A stretch of 64,000 nucleotides of DNA. Origin: Roseovarius sp. MMSF_3359 (GTDB taxonomy: Bacteria; Pseudomonadota; Alphaproteobacteria; Rhodobacterales; Rhodobacteraceae). A program made the translations under genes and the position numbers. The stretch spans positions 62,001 through 126,000 of the forward strand of contig NZ_JASHJC010000006.1 in assembly GCF_030733385.1 (NCBI RefSeq), given 5' to 3'. The notes under the pieces were generated by a model that had not been told where the DNA came from, searched no databases, and saw nothing but the letters and a program-made list of their open reading frames with translations. This document shows, piece after piece, positions 1 to 7,768 of this stretch. Numbering within the stretch: the stretch's first letter is position 1; every line of letters begins with the position of its first letter.

Positions 1-459
1 CTTGTTCTTGCGCCACGAAAACGGAAACCGCATCGTGAATCGTTCCTGATCCAGCCCGCCGATGGTCCAGGGCACATCCGCGGTGGTCGCGGATTCGATG
101 AAGTCCGTGTGCGGGCGCTCGGCCAGGTAATCGAGAAGCTCCTGCACCGGACGAAGTGGCAGGCAAGATCCGGACGCCAGATAGACATGGCGCACGTCGG
201 GAAATTCATCGAGCATCATTTGCGATGCCTGCTGCGTGGCCGCCACCAGCCCCCACGTTCCCCATTCGCAGCGGTGTCTTTTGCTGAACCGGATGTCCGG
301 TACGTCCGACAGCGCGTTGACGAATGCGTTGTACTCCTTCTGCGGCACGGATTTATCGGCGTGGATCACCAGCGGGCAGCCCGCGGCAGACCAATGCCGA
401 ACCACCTGCTCGGCACGATCAAAGGCCGTGTGGACCAGCATGACGATCCCGACACTCAC
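1..459 (-). CDS. Beta-1,6-N-acetylglucosaminyltransferase-like glycosyltransferase (partial, C-terminus beyond left edge)
   Basis: I translated this frame directly; it stays open for 153 codons to the first base of the window. It begins at a GTG (459-457), with an alternative ATG seven codons in. The start IVMLVHTAFDR, then VIHADKS, then RHRCEWGTWGLVAA and YLASGSCLPLRP, match the core-2/I-branching family (GT14), which adds GlcNAc branches to glycans; Rhodobacteraceae carry a large variant fused to a DUF5928-type C-terminus. The gene starts 17 bases after the stop of the preceding glycosyltransferase gene, so it is probably the distal gene of the galU-galE-glycosyltransferase operon acting on a surface polysaccharide. 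The exact sugar is unknown, and the C-terminal half cannot be judged from this window. Confidence 0.7.
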   Translation of the reverse strand, partial: MSVGIVMLVHTAFDRAEQVVRHWSAAGCPLVIHADKSVPQKEYNAFVNALSDVPDIRFSKRHRCEWGTWGLVAATQQASQMMLDEFPDVRHVYLASGSCLPLRPVQELLDYLAERPHTDFIESATTADVPWTIGGLDQERFTMRFPFSWRKNK

Positions 460-475
460 CTTTGCTGCCCTTTTC

Positions 476-1486
476 TCATGCCCAGTTCCCCTTTGACATC
501 AGCCCAAGGATCTCCAATTGGCGCCAGTTTATATACTTTTCGGACCATTTGCACCAAAGCTCTGGGCTCTGGCTCAGGTGCTCGGCATAGGCCTTGTATT
601 CAGCGCCCGATGAATAATGTTGTTTGCGTTCAAGTTCCTCAACGGCCTTGTCGGTGAACGTGTCGATGAATTTGGCGTGGAGTAAAACGCCGCTTGCCTG
701 CTCTCCGCCGAGTTGTTCGTAAACCTTGTTCAGACCGCGCGGCAAAAGCATGTGCGTGGAGCTGACATAGGTGTAGCGCCGGTCCCATTTCACCAGGGGG
801 ATCTTGTTGAGTGCGGGTGCCAACCGTGGTGCGTCCTGGAAAAAGACACGCGCCCTGGGTCCGCCTTGGATCCACAGGTTACCGTAGATCGGGTTCTTTT
901 CGATCGTGTAATTGCCGGGATCAAACCAACTTGCGATCTCGATCGGGTTCTGTCCCGATCTATAAGGGACCTGGTCAACGCGTCCCTTCGGATACATGTC
1001 CAGCAACATCGCACCAAAAGAGCGTACCTGACTGACGTCCAGCCAATCCGTCAGGGCGCGGATGGGTCGGGTATCGCAGAACGGATAGACGAACAGTTCA
1101 TCAGGATCGACCACGAGCGTCCAGTGCCCATGGGCATATTTGTTCTGCAACCAGTTCAGCCAGTCGACACCGAAACGGGCGGCCTTGTAGCTGGCCCGCG
1201 TGGTCCACAAGGAAACGTCTTTTTGGCCGGCGAGGTATTCACGTCCGCCATCGCCGCTGTCATTGTCGACACAAAGGAAATGCGAGACGCCAAGATCGCG
1301 GTAGTACTGCAAGAAATACGGCAGGCGCACCATCTCGTCACGCAGGGTGCAAAAAAGCAGGACATCGCCCGGTTTGATCGCGCCGGTCCGGTCCGCCACC
1401 GGCCGCAGCGAGAAATGCTTGCGATACGCCCTGACCTTGTAGCGTTTTCGCCGCAACCTCATGCGATATGATTGCCATAGGCCCAA
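476..1486 (-). CDS. Glycosyltransferase family 2-like protein (Glyco_tranf_2_4 type), copy 2
   Basis: A 336-residue protein. CTLRDEMVRLPYFLQYYRDLGV near the N-terminus and VDPDELFVYP (an acidic DxDE-type nucleotide-sugar/metal motif) are typical of the Glyco_tranf_2_4 family of predicted cell-surface glycosyltransferases. It is a clear paralogue of the next gene upstream: both share the IRNEM/LRDEM, DNDS/SNDS, DxDEL, LDMYPKG/LDLYPKG and YVSSTH/YLSSTH blocks. I chose the TTG start because GGAG lies nine bases upstream and the N-terminus then aligns with the paralogue; an ATG eight codons later (1462) is the alternative. The basic N-terminus (RMRLRRKRYKVRAYRK) suggests membrane or acidic-partner association. 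Donor and acceptor sugars are not predictable. Confidence 0.75.
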   Translation of the reverse strand: MGLWQSYRMRLRRKRYKVRAYRKHFSLRPVADRTGAIKPGDVLLFCTLRDEMVRLPYFLQYYRDLGVSHFLCVDNDSGDGGREYLAGQKDVSLWTTRASYKAARFGVDWLNWLQNKYAHGHWTLVVDPDELFVYPFCDTRPIRALTDWLDVSQVRSFGAMLLDMYPKGRVDQVPYRSGQNPIEIASWFDPGNYTIEKNPIYGNLWIQGGPRARVFFQDAPRLAPALNKIPLVKWDRRYTYVSSTHMLLPRGLNKVYEQLGGEQASGVLLHAKFIDTFTDKAVEELERKQHYSSGAEYKAYAEHLSQSPELWCKWSEKYINWRQLEILGLMSKGNWA

Positions 1487-1680
1487 AAGTCAGATCTCCG
1501 GTCCGCGAATGGTCGATGCATAAACATCTAGCTGACTGGCATTAACTAAAAGTTTTTTGATTTCGCAACTCCGCCCTGCACGTTTTGGAAAATATAAGGC
1601 AGGTTGCCCGGGTGAGGGAAAGCCCGTGATCCGAGATTGGGTAAATCCGGTAGAAATCCCAAGCGTCTGTTGCGCTTACG

Positions 1681-2700
1681 CTACCACGTGCCGCGCCGCA
1701 TCAGACCCAGATCCACCAACTGCCGCCAGCCTGTGTAACGTGTCGAGCCTGGTTGCCAAAGGTCAGGGGACAGCGCGAGAGCATCGTAATACGCATCATG
1801 TGCCGCCCATTTCGTATATTGCTGACCGCGCCGCTGGTCCTCTTGCGCCCTGGCGCCGATACCGGGCAAGAACTTGGTATGGAGCAGGACCCCCGATGGC
1901 GCATCCGCGCCCATTGGGTCGAAACATCTGTTCAGGTCCGGCGGCAGAGCCACATGGGTCGAACTGAGATAGGCATAGGATTGACGCCATTTGATCAGGG
2001 GAACTTTGCTCAGCGTTGGCGACTTGTCTGGGTCATCGCCAAAGAAACACCGTGACCGCACCCCGCCTAGCGTGGTTGTGGTCCGGTGCCTGCCACGTTT
2101 CTCGGACCAGTAGCCTGTGGCATCAAACCAGTTCAGGACCGTCAGCGGATCCTGGTCCGAGGTATATTCGAAATCGTCCGGTGATCCCTTCGGATAAAGG
2201 TCCAGCATCATGGCCGGCAAAGCCCGCAAGGCGTTCTGATCGAGCCACGCGGTCAGCGGGCCAAGGCCACGTGTGTCCCAATCGGGGTAGATCAGCAATT
2301 CATCGGCATCGACGGTCACGATCCATTTGTCATCCGCATATTTCCGCTGCAGCCAGGTCAGCCAGTCCATCCCGAAACGCGCGGATTTGTAGCCATGTTG
2401 CGTCCGCCAAAGGGAAACATCCGGTTGCTGATCAAGATAGGCGTCGGATTGATCCGTGCTGTCATTGCTGACAATCAGAAAATGACCGACACCAAGCCGA
2501 CGGTAGTGCGCCAGAAAATACGGCAGGCGCTGCATCTCGTTGCGGATCGTGGCAAACAGAAGGATCGGCGCATCCGAGATTTCCGTGGCTCTGACCGTCA
2601 CGCTTTGAAGTTCACGGCGTTTTCGAAAGGCCCGCCACAGCAGGCGTTTTCGTGTCAGGCGCAACCGGTAGCGTGCCTTGAGTGTCAATTCCCCGGACAT
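1681..2700 (-). CDS. Glycosyltransferase family 2-like protein (Glyco_tranf_2_4 type), copy 1
   Basis: About 339 residues from the ATG at 2700; a TTG at 2739 would add 13 residues and start only 12 bases after galE. ATIRNEMQRLPYFLAHYRRLGV and VDADELLIYPDWD give the family assignment and the DxD-type motif. It is paralogous to the gene downstream, so the pair arose by duplication. It lies directly downstream of galE on the same strand, which links it to UDP-glucose or UDP-galactose dependent polysaccharide assembly. The 194-base gap to the second paralogue is the largest in this operon and shows no convincing terminator, so both are probably co-transcribed. Substrate specificity is unknown. 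Confidence 0.75.
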   Translation of the reverse strand: MSGELTLKARYRLRLTRKRLLWRAFRKRRELQSVTVRATEISDAPILLFATIRNEMQRLPYFLAHYRRLGVGHFLIVSNDSTDQSDAYLDQQPDVSLWRTQHGYKSARFGMDWLTWLQRKYADDKWIVTVDADELLIYPDWDTRGLGPLTAWLDQNALRALPAMMLDLYPKGSPDDFEYTSDQDPLTVLNWFDATGYWSEKRGRHRTTTTLGGVRSRCFFGDDPDKSPTLSKVPLIKWRQSYAYLSSTHVALPPDLNRCFDPMGADAPSGVLLHTKFLPGIGARAQEDQRRGQQYTKWAAHDAYYDALALSPDLWQPGSTRYTGWRQLVDLGLMRRGTW

Positions 2701-2751
2701 GTGATCACGCTGCGCAATTGCGCGGATCGGCGCAAGCAAAACCCATCGGTT

Positions 2752-3735
2752 CTATTTTTGATAATGCCCGGACTGGTGCCAGCGCCAGGCATCGGTGATC
2801 ATCTGCTTCATCGTGGACCGATGCGGTTTCCAGCCGAGTTCAGCCTCGGCCCGGGTCGAGCCGGAGACGAGCTTGGTGCTGTCCCCCGGGCGGCGCGGCC
2901 CTTCGACGACGGGCACGTCGCGATTGGTCACCGCGCCGGATTGTTCAATCACCTCGCGGACGGAGAACCCGGTGCCGGTTCCAAGGTTGAACACGCGGCT
3001 GCCCTTCTGATCCTCAAGCCATTTCACGCCCAGCACATGGGCATCAACAAGGTCCATAACATGCACGTAGTCGCGGATGCAGGTGCCGTCCGGCGTGTCA
3101 TAATCGGTACCGAAAATCGTCAACGCATTGCGTCGGCCGTCCACCGCATCAAGCATCAGCGGCACCAGATGCGTCTCGGGCTGGTGAAATTCACCTACCT
3201 GTGCCTCGGGATCGGCCCCGGCGACGTTGAAATAGCGAAAGATCACATGGCGCATACCGTAGGCCGTTTCAAAATCGCGCAGGATATCTTCGATCGCTCG
3301 TTTACTGGCGCCATAGGCATTGATCGGATGCTGTTCGCACTCCTCGTCCAGCACCACGTTGTCCTGATCGCCATAGGTCGCGCAGGTCGAGGAAAAGACG
3401 ACGTTCAGGCATCCCGCCTGCACTGCCGCCTGAAACAGGTTCAAGGAGCCCGAGACATTGTTGTGCCAGTAAAGCCCTGGTTCGCGAATGCTTTCGCCCA
3501 CCTGGCTGAGCGCGGCGAAATGCATGATCGCTTCGGGTTGGTAGGCGGCGAAAATCTGATCCAGCCGGGCGCGGTCGTTCAGGTCGCCCTTCTCGAAGGG
3601 GCCGAATTTCACGGCCTCCTCCCATCCGGTACTCAGGTTGTCATAGGTGACGGGGGTATATCCAGCGGCTTTCAGGACCTTGCAGGCATGTGAACCGATA
3701 TATCCGGCACCGCCGGTGACAAGGATATTGGTCAA
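2752..3735 (-). CDS. galE: UDP-glucose 4-epimerase
   Basis: A 327-residue short-chain dehydrogenase of the extended class that interconverts UDP-glucose and UDP-galactose with bound NAD. GGAGYIGSHACKVL at the N-terminus is the Rossmann GxxGxxG motif, SSTCATYG and YGASKRAIE supply the catalytic Ser and Tyr-x-x-x-Lys, and FRYFNVAGADP plus NLGTGTGFSVREV are GalE signatures. Length fits the family. The start is a TTG 18 bases after the galU stop, so galU and galE form one transcript. Together the two enzymes would supply UDP-glucose and UDP-galactose to the three glycosyltransferase genes that follow. Confidence 0.92.
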   Translation of the reverse strand: MTNILVTGGAGYIGSHACKVLKAAGYTPVTYDNLSTGWEEAVKFGPFEKGDLNDRARLDQIFAAYQPEAIMHFAALSQVGESIREPGLYWHNNVSGSLNLFQAAVQAGCLNVVFSSTCATYGDQDNVVLDEECEQHPINAYGASKRAIEDILRDFETAYGMRHVIFRYFNVAGADPEAQVGEFHQPETHLVPLMLDAVDGRRNALTIFGTDYDTPDGTCIRDYVHVMDLVDAHVLGVKWLEDQKGSRVFNLGTGTGFSVREVIEQSGAVTNRDVPVVEGPRRPGDSTKLVSGSTRAEAELGWKPHRSTMKQMITDAWRWHQSGHYQK

Positions 3736-3753
3736 TGCCCGCCCCCCGGGGAT

Positions 3754-4647
3754 CTATTGCGCGGCTTTTTCCGAATGGACAACGTCATTCAAATACGCCC
3801 AGAGATCGTCGCGAAGTTCATCACGGGCGAGGGCAAAGGCAACCGTCGCCTGCAGGAACCCGGCCTTGGAGCCGCAATCGAACCGCTGGCCTTTGAAGCG
3901 GTAGCCATAGACTTCTTCGCCATCTTCGCGCGCATCGGCAATCGCATCGGTCAGCTGGATCTCACCACCAGCGCCGGTGCGTTTCTTGTTGAGCTTCTGC
4001 AAGACGGTCGGGGTCAGGATGTACCGGCCAATCACCGCGAGGTTCGACGGTGCGGTGCCAAATTCAGGCTTTTCGACCATCCCCTTGGTCGACACGATCG
4101 CCCCCATGTCTTCCTTGATGTCCAGAACACCGTAGGAGGAGGCCTGATCTTCGGGCACTTCCATGGCGGCGACGATATTGCTTTGAGTTTCCTCGAAGGC
4201 TTCAACCATCTGCGCCAGGCAGGGTTTGTCGCCTGCAATCACATCATCGGGCAGGATCACCGCAAAGGGTTCATTGGCGATGAGGCGACGTGCACACCAG
4301 ACCGCGTGACCAAGGCCAAGCGGCTTGTGTTGCCGCATGTAAGCAATCTCACCACTTTCCATATTGGTGGATTTCAGGATTTCCAGCAGCTCATCCTTGC
4401 CCTTGCGGCGCAGTTCCTGCTCCAGTTGCGGTGCGTTGTCGAAATAGTCCTCAAGCGCGCCTTTGCCGCGCGAGGTCACGAAAATGAATTCCTTGATACC
4501 GGCGGCACGTGCCTCGTCGATCGCGTATTGCACCAGCGGACGGTCAACCAGCGTCATGATTTCCTTGGGCACGGACTTTGTCGCAGGCAGGAAACGTGTC
4601 CCCAACCCAGCCACCGGAAATATCGCCTTGGTCACCTTTTTGCGCAT
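3754..4647 (-). CDS. galU: UTP-glucose-1-phosphate uridylyltransferase
   Basis: GalU makes UDP-glucose from UTP and glucose-1-phosphate. The N-terminal FPVAGLGTRFLPATKSVPKE is the nucleotide-binding and catalytic loop, LVQYAIDEA follows, and RFDCGSKAGFLQA near the C-terminus is diagnostic. I place the start at the ATG at 4647 (297 residues), where GAGGAG lies eight bases upstream; an upstream in-frame extension to 4698 would run through a perfect inverted repeat and is not needed. It is the first gene of the galU-galE-glycosyltransferase operon on the minus strand. An 8-bp inverted repeat about 40 bases upstream is a candidate control site. Confidence 0.93.
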   Translation of the reverse strand: MRKKVTKAIFPVAGLGTRFLPATKSVPKEIMTLVDRPLVQYAIDEARAAGIKEFIFVTSRGKGALEDYFDNAPQLEQELRRKGKDELLEILKSTNMESGEIAYMRQHKPLGLGHAVWCARRLIANEPFAVILPDDVIAGDKPCLAQMVEAFEETQSNIVAAMEVPEDQASSYGVLDIKEDMGAIVSTKGMVEKPEFGTAPSNLAVIGRYILTPTVLQKLNKKRTGAGGEIQLTDAIADAREDGEEVYGYRFKGQRFDCGSKAGFLQATVAFALARDELRDDLWAYLNDVVHSEKAAQ

Positions 4648-4686
4648 TGCCTGCTCCTCAATGCTTAAGTGTTTCAATATTGTACA

Positions 4687-4707
4687 ACACAAACCCATTG
4701 TTTGTGT
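4687..4707. promoter_or_regulatory. Perfect inverted repeat upstream of galU (candidate operator)
   Basis: ACACAAAC and GTTTGTGT (8 bp, perfect) are separated by CCATT. The repeat sits 40 bases upstream of the galU start in a 185-base AT-rich gap. No T-run follows on either strand, so an operator is more likely than a terminator. The binding protein is unknown. Confidence 0.45.
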
Positions 4708-4832
4708 GAAGATTAGGGGGAAAATTAGACATTTTTGGTCTTTTCGATCTCAATAACTGCCAGAAAACGCAGGGTTGCGCAATTATAGGCAGTAAATTGT
4801 AATCATTTTCCCTACAAGTCAGGTATTCCTCA

Positions 4833-5633
4833 CTAGGGCATACCCATTTCTTTCATCATGGCTTCGATCCTTGGCACGTCCTCGGGATTGTTCAATTCCC
4901 AGAACTGACGCCCTCGCGCTTCAACTTCAACACACAAAACCGCGCGCCCGTTTTCGAGAAACCGCAATTGTTCCAGACCTTCGAGCGATTCTATCGGGCC
5001 TGCAGGCCAACCGCTATATGCCGACAGTGCCGAAGGCCGGTACGCGTAGACGCCAACGTGATGGAACACCGGCGTTTCATCGTCGTCGGCATATGTCAGG
5101 CCAGTATACGGCACAACTTCCTTGGAGAAATAGAGCGCGTGATGCTGATGGCCAAAAACCGCCGTTGTTCCGCCGACGCGGCCCTGCGCCCGGTCTTCGA
5201 GAAAGCCGTTCAGCGCACGGCCATCGCATCGCAGCACAGGTGTCGCAACCTCGGCGGTCGGATCATCCAGCAGCCCGGCAACGAGATCCTCGACAAACCA
5301 GTGCGGTGTCAGCGGCGCATCGCCTTGCAGGTTGACCACGATGTCATAGCCGCCGCCCAGGTTTTCCAGTGCTTCGGCGCAGCGTTCCGTGCCGTTCCCA
5401 CAGGTCTCGGAGGTCATCACGACCTCGGCGCCGAAAGCCTCGGATGCGGCGCGGATCCGGTCGTCATCGGTGGCCACCACCACGCGATCGACACCTTTGA
5501 CCTGGCGGGCCGCCTCCCAGGACCGCTGGATCAGCGATTTGCTCTCGCCGCTGGCGCCCGTCAGGGCCACGAGCGGTTTGCCGGGATATCGGGTGGAGGC
5601 GTAGCGCGCCGGGATCGCAACCAGAACGCTCAT
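4833..5633 (-). CDS. kdsB: 3-deoxy-manno-octulosonate cytidylyltransferase (CMP-Kdo synthetase)
   Basis: A 266-residue enzyme that activates Kdo with CTP for lipopolysaccharide inner-core or capsule synthesis. IPARYASTRYPGKPL at the N-terminus is the CTP-binding loop, VVATDDDRI follows, and NLQGDAPL is the metal/Kdo-binding region (usually NxQGDEP; this protein has Ala where Glu is common). HVGVYAYRP is also typical. The ATG at 5633 overlaps the cysQ stop by one base, so translation is probably coupled; longer upstream reading would run inside cysQ. The gene ends 185 bases before galU, which probably has its own promoter. Confidence 0.88.
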   Translation of the reverse strand: MSVLVAIPARYASTRYPGKPLVALTGASGESKSLIQRSWEAARQVKGVDRVVVATDDDRIRAASEAFGAEVVMTSETCGNGTERCAEALENLGGGYDIVVNLQGDAPLTPHWFVEDLVAGLLDDPTAEVATPVLRCDGRALNGFLEDRAQGRVGGTTAVFGHQHHALYFSKEVVPYTGLTYADDDETPVFHHVGVYAYRPSALSAYSGWPAGPIESLEGLEQLRFLENGRAVLCVEVEARGRQFWELNNPEDVPRIEAMMKEMGMP

Positions 5634-6430
5634 CAGGCTTCCTTCAACTCGACCCGGGGCGAATAGGCGATGAAGAAGCTGTTGGCATAGCCGTCCTTGC
5701 CATAGACGAGCGGTTGGTGATCGTCGAAGCGGACGACTTTGCCCCCTGCCCCGTGCAGCACCGCATGCCCCGCGGCGGTATCCCATTCCATGGTCCGGCC
5801 CACACGCGGGTAGATATCCGCTTCGCCGGTGGCGATCAGGCAGAATTTGAGCGACGATCCCGCGCTTTTCATGTCCTTCACGGCATATTTGTTGATGTAA
5901 TCATCGGTCGCCTGATCGCGGTGCGACTTGCTGGCCACGACCATCAGGGCGCCATTGTCCGGATCGGAGACGTTGATCGGATTGAGTGTCCCGATACTGC
6001 CGCGCGCAAACGGGCCTGCCTCTTCGACCGAACTGCCATCGGCCTGGGTAAAGAACATGCGTTCCTTGGCGGGCGCATAGACCACGCCCCGCGTCGGCAC
6101 GCCATTCTCGACATAGGCAATATTCACGGTGAAATCGCCGCGGCGGTGGATGAACTCCTTGGTGCCGTCCAGCGGATCGACGATCAGGAAGGTATCGGCG
6201 CTTTCCCCGTGGGAGGCGGATTGTTCTTCGGTCACAAGCAAGACGTCGGGAAACGCCGCGCGCAGCCCCGCCGAGATCAGCGCATCGGCCGCCTCATCCG
6301 CTTCGGTCACCGGGCTGTCATCCGATTTCACCTTCACGTCGAAATCGTCCGCATTGTAGATTTCCATGATCTTGTCGCCGGCTTCCAGCGCCAGATCCCG
6401 CATCACAGTGACGAGCTTTTCGTAGTCCAA
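5633..6430 (-). CDS. cysQ: 3'(2'),5'-bisphosphate nucleotidase
   Basis: A 265-residue member of the inositol-monophosphatase superfamily that hydrolyses 3'-phosphoadenosine 5'-phosphate from sulfate assimilation and sulfotransfer. The metal-binding set is complete: EEQ near residue 68, VDPLDGTKEF near residue 86, and WDTAAGHAVL in the C-terminal half. The start is a TTG with GGGAG eight bases upstream, and no in-frame ATG occurs near it. It is the first gene of a pair with kdsB. In capsule loci CysQ is sometimes kept with sulfation or Kdo genes, but here that link is only positional. Confidence 0.88.
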   Translation of the reverse strand: MDYEKLVTVMRDLALEAGDKIMEIYNADDFDVKVKSDDSPVTEADEAADALISAGLRAAFPDVLLVTEEQSASHGESADTFLIVDPLDGTKEFIHRRGDFTVNIAYVENGVPTRGVVYAPAKERMFFTQADGSSVEEAGPFARGSIGTLNPINVSDPDNGALMVVASKSHRDQATDDYINKYAVKDMKSAGSSLKFCLIATGEADIYPRVGRTMEWDTAAGHAVLHGAGGKVVRFDDHQPLVYGKDGYANSFFIAYSPRVELKEA

Positions 6431-6559
6431 ATCGCAACTCCCGATTTCGCAGCTATTTGCGCATGTTGATAGTTCATTCGAGGCCCCTTATGGTATGACG
6501 CTAACGGGACAGCAAGAAATCCGTGCAAGAAATCGACATGAAGCCACGGGCAAGGGGTC

Positions 6560-7381
6560 ATGTTCCAGCACGTCAAACCAAGATCAAAACTTCATTCGGC
6601 GGTTTCTATCGTCGAGTTGATCTATCATTCCGCTGTTCGCGATGTGCGCAAAGGCCATGGAAACGCCTTCTGGGCCTTGGCGAGCAATATCCTGACCACA
6701 GTGATTTTCGTCCTCGCCTTCTATCTCATGTTCACGGTTCTGGGCCTGAAGGGCGCGAAACTGCGCGGGGATTTTCTGCTCTATATGCTGTCGGGGATTT
6801 TCCTCTATCTCACCCATGTCAAGGCGATGGGGGCCGTGCTGAGCGCCGATGGCCCGTCTTCTCCGATGATGCAGCACGCGCCGATGAATACGATTGTGTC
6901 GATTTCCGGTGCCGCGCTCAGCTCCCTTTATATTCAGGTGCTGTCGCTGGTCGTCATTCTCTTTGCCTACCACGTCGGCATCACCCCATTCGAAATCTAC
7001 AGGCCGATCCCCGCCTTCGGGATGATCCTGCTCGCCTGGTTCACCGGCGTGGCGACAGGGTTGATCCTGATGGCGATCAGGCCGTGGTTCCCGGGTTTCG
7101 TGACGATCTTCAAGACGGTCTATCAAAGGGTCAACATGATCGCCTCCGGCAAGCTCTTCGTGGTGAACACGCTGCCGACCTTCATGCTGAGCATCTTTGA
7201 CTGGAACCCGCTTTTCCACATTATCGACCAATCGCGCGGCTTCGTGTTCGTCAATTACTCGCCACGCTACACCACGGTCGAATATCCGGTGATGATCGGA
7301 ATCATCCTCATCGTTCTGGGCCTGATGGGCGAATTCTATACCCGGCAATATGCGTCCCGCAGTTGGGAGGCGCGCCGCTGA
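6560..7381 (+). CDS. ABC-2 type polysaccharide export permease (KpsM-like)
   Basis: A 273-residue integral membrane protein with about six hydrophobic segments (for example residues 40-60, 75-90, 115-140, 150-170 and 245-262) in the ABC-2 layout. The family exports capsular or O-antigen polysaccharide across the inner membrane together with a KpsT-type ATPase. AAGGGG before the ATG supports the start. It is divergent from cysQ, and no ATPase, KpsE or KpsD gene follows; 387 bases without a gene come next. It could be an orphan permease pairing with an ATPase elsewhere. Assignment to capsule rather than another ABC-2 exporter rests on similarity and the neighbouring kdsB/galU genes. Confidence 0.7.
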   Translation: MFQHVKPRSKLHSAVSIVELIYHSAVRDVRKGHGNAFWALASNILTTVIFVLAFYLMFTVLGLKGAKLRGDFLLYMLSGIFLYLTHVKAMGAVLSADGPSSPMMQHAPMNTIVSISGAALSSLYIQVLSLVVILFAYHVGITPFEIYRPIPAFGMILLAWFTGVATGLILMAIRPWFPGFVTIFKTVYQRVNMIASGKLFVVNTLPTFMLSIFDWNPLFHIIDQSRGFVFVNYSPRYTTVEYPVMIGIILIVLGLMGEFYTRQYASRSWEARR

Positions 7382-7768
7382 GCCCCACCCGATGGTTGCC
7401 GCTGCACCGCTGAGACCACCGGGTTTCACATAATCCGAAGGCGCGTCCTGCGCCAAAAACGGCTCATCTGAATTTTGCCGAGGACGTTTCGCCATCCGGC
7501 AAAACCGCGCTCTATTTTCGGCACTATCCCGCCCGACATTGCCCGCCCCGGGGCGTCGCTCATAGCGTCCGACCTGCATCCGGGCACACTCCTCCCACGA
7601 CGCCCGGCTCTGCATAACGCAACTTTTCCCGACGATCCGCCCTGATCCGTTCAGAGCGGGTCATCCCGGTCGCCTTGCCGCGACCGGGACGGGGAACCTT
7701 TGTCTCGGTGGCGGGCACGTCCCGCCGCATCAACAAGGTGGCCAATATGCCATCAGAAAGGACCTGAA
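7382..7768. other. Gene-free stretch upstream of the CAP-domain gene
   Basis: A 387-base GC-rich region with no plausible protein gene. Its one clear structure is the inverted repeat at 7664-7689. The end holds the AAAGGA ribosome binding site of the CAP-domain gene. I could not pick a convincing promoter. Confidence 0.6.
7664..7689. repeat. 10-bp inverted repeat in the leader of the CAP-domain gene
   Basis: TCCCGGTCGC and GCGACCGGGA pair perfectly across a six-base loop, about 80 bases before the CAP-domain start codon. No T-run follows, so it would fold as an RNA hairpin in a leader or serve as an operator; which one is unknown. Confidence 0.45.
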
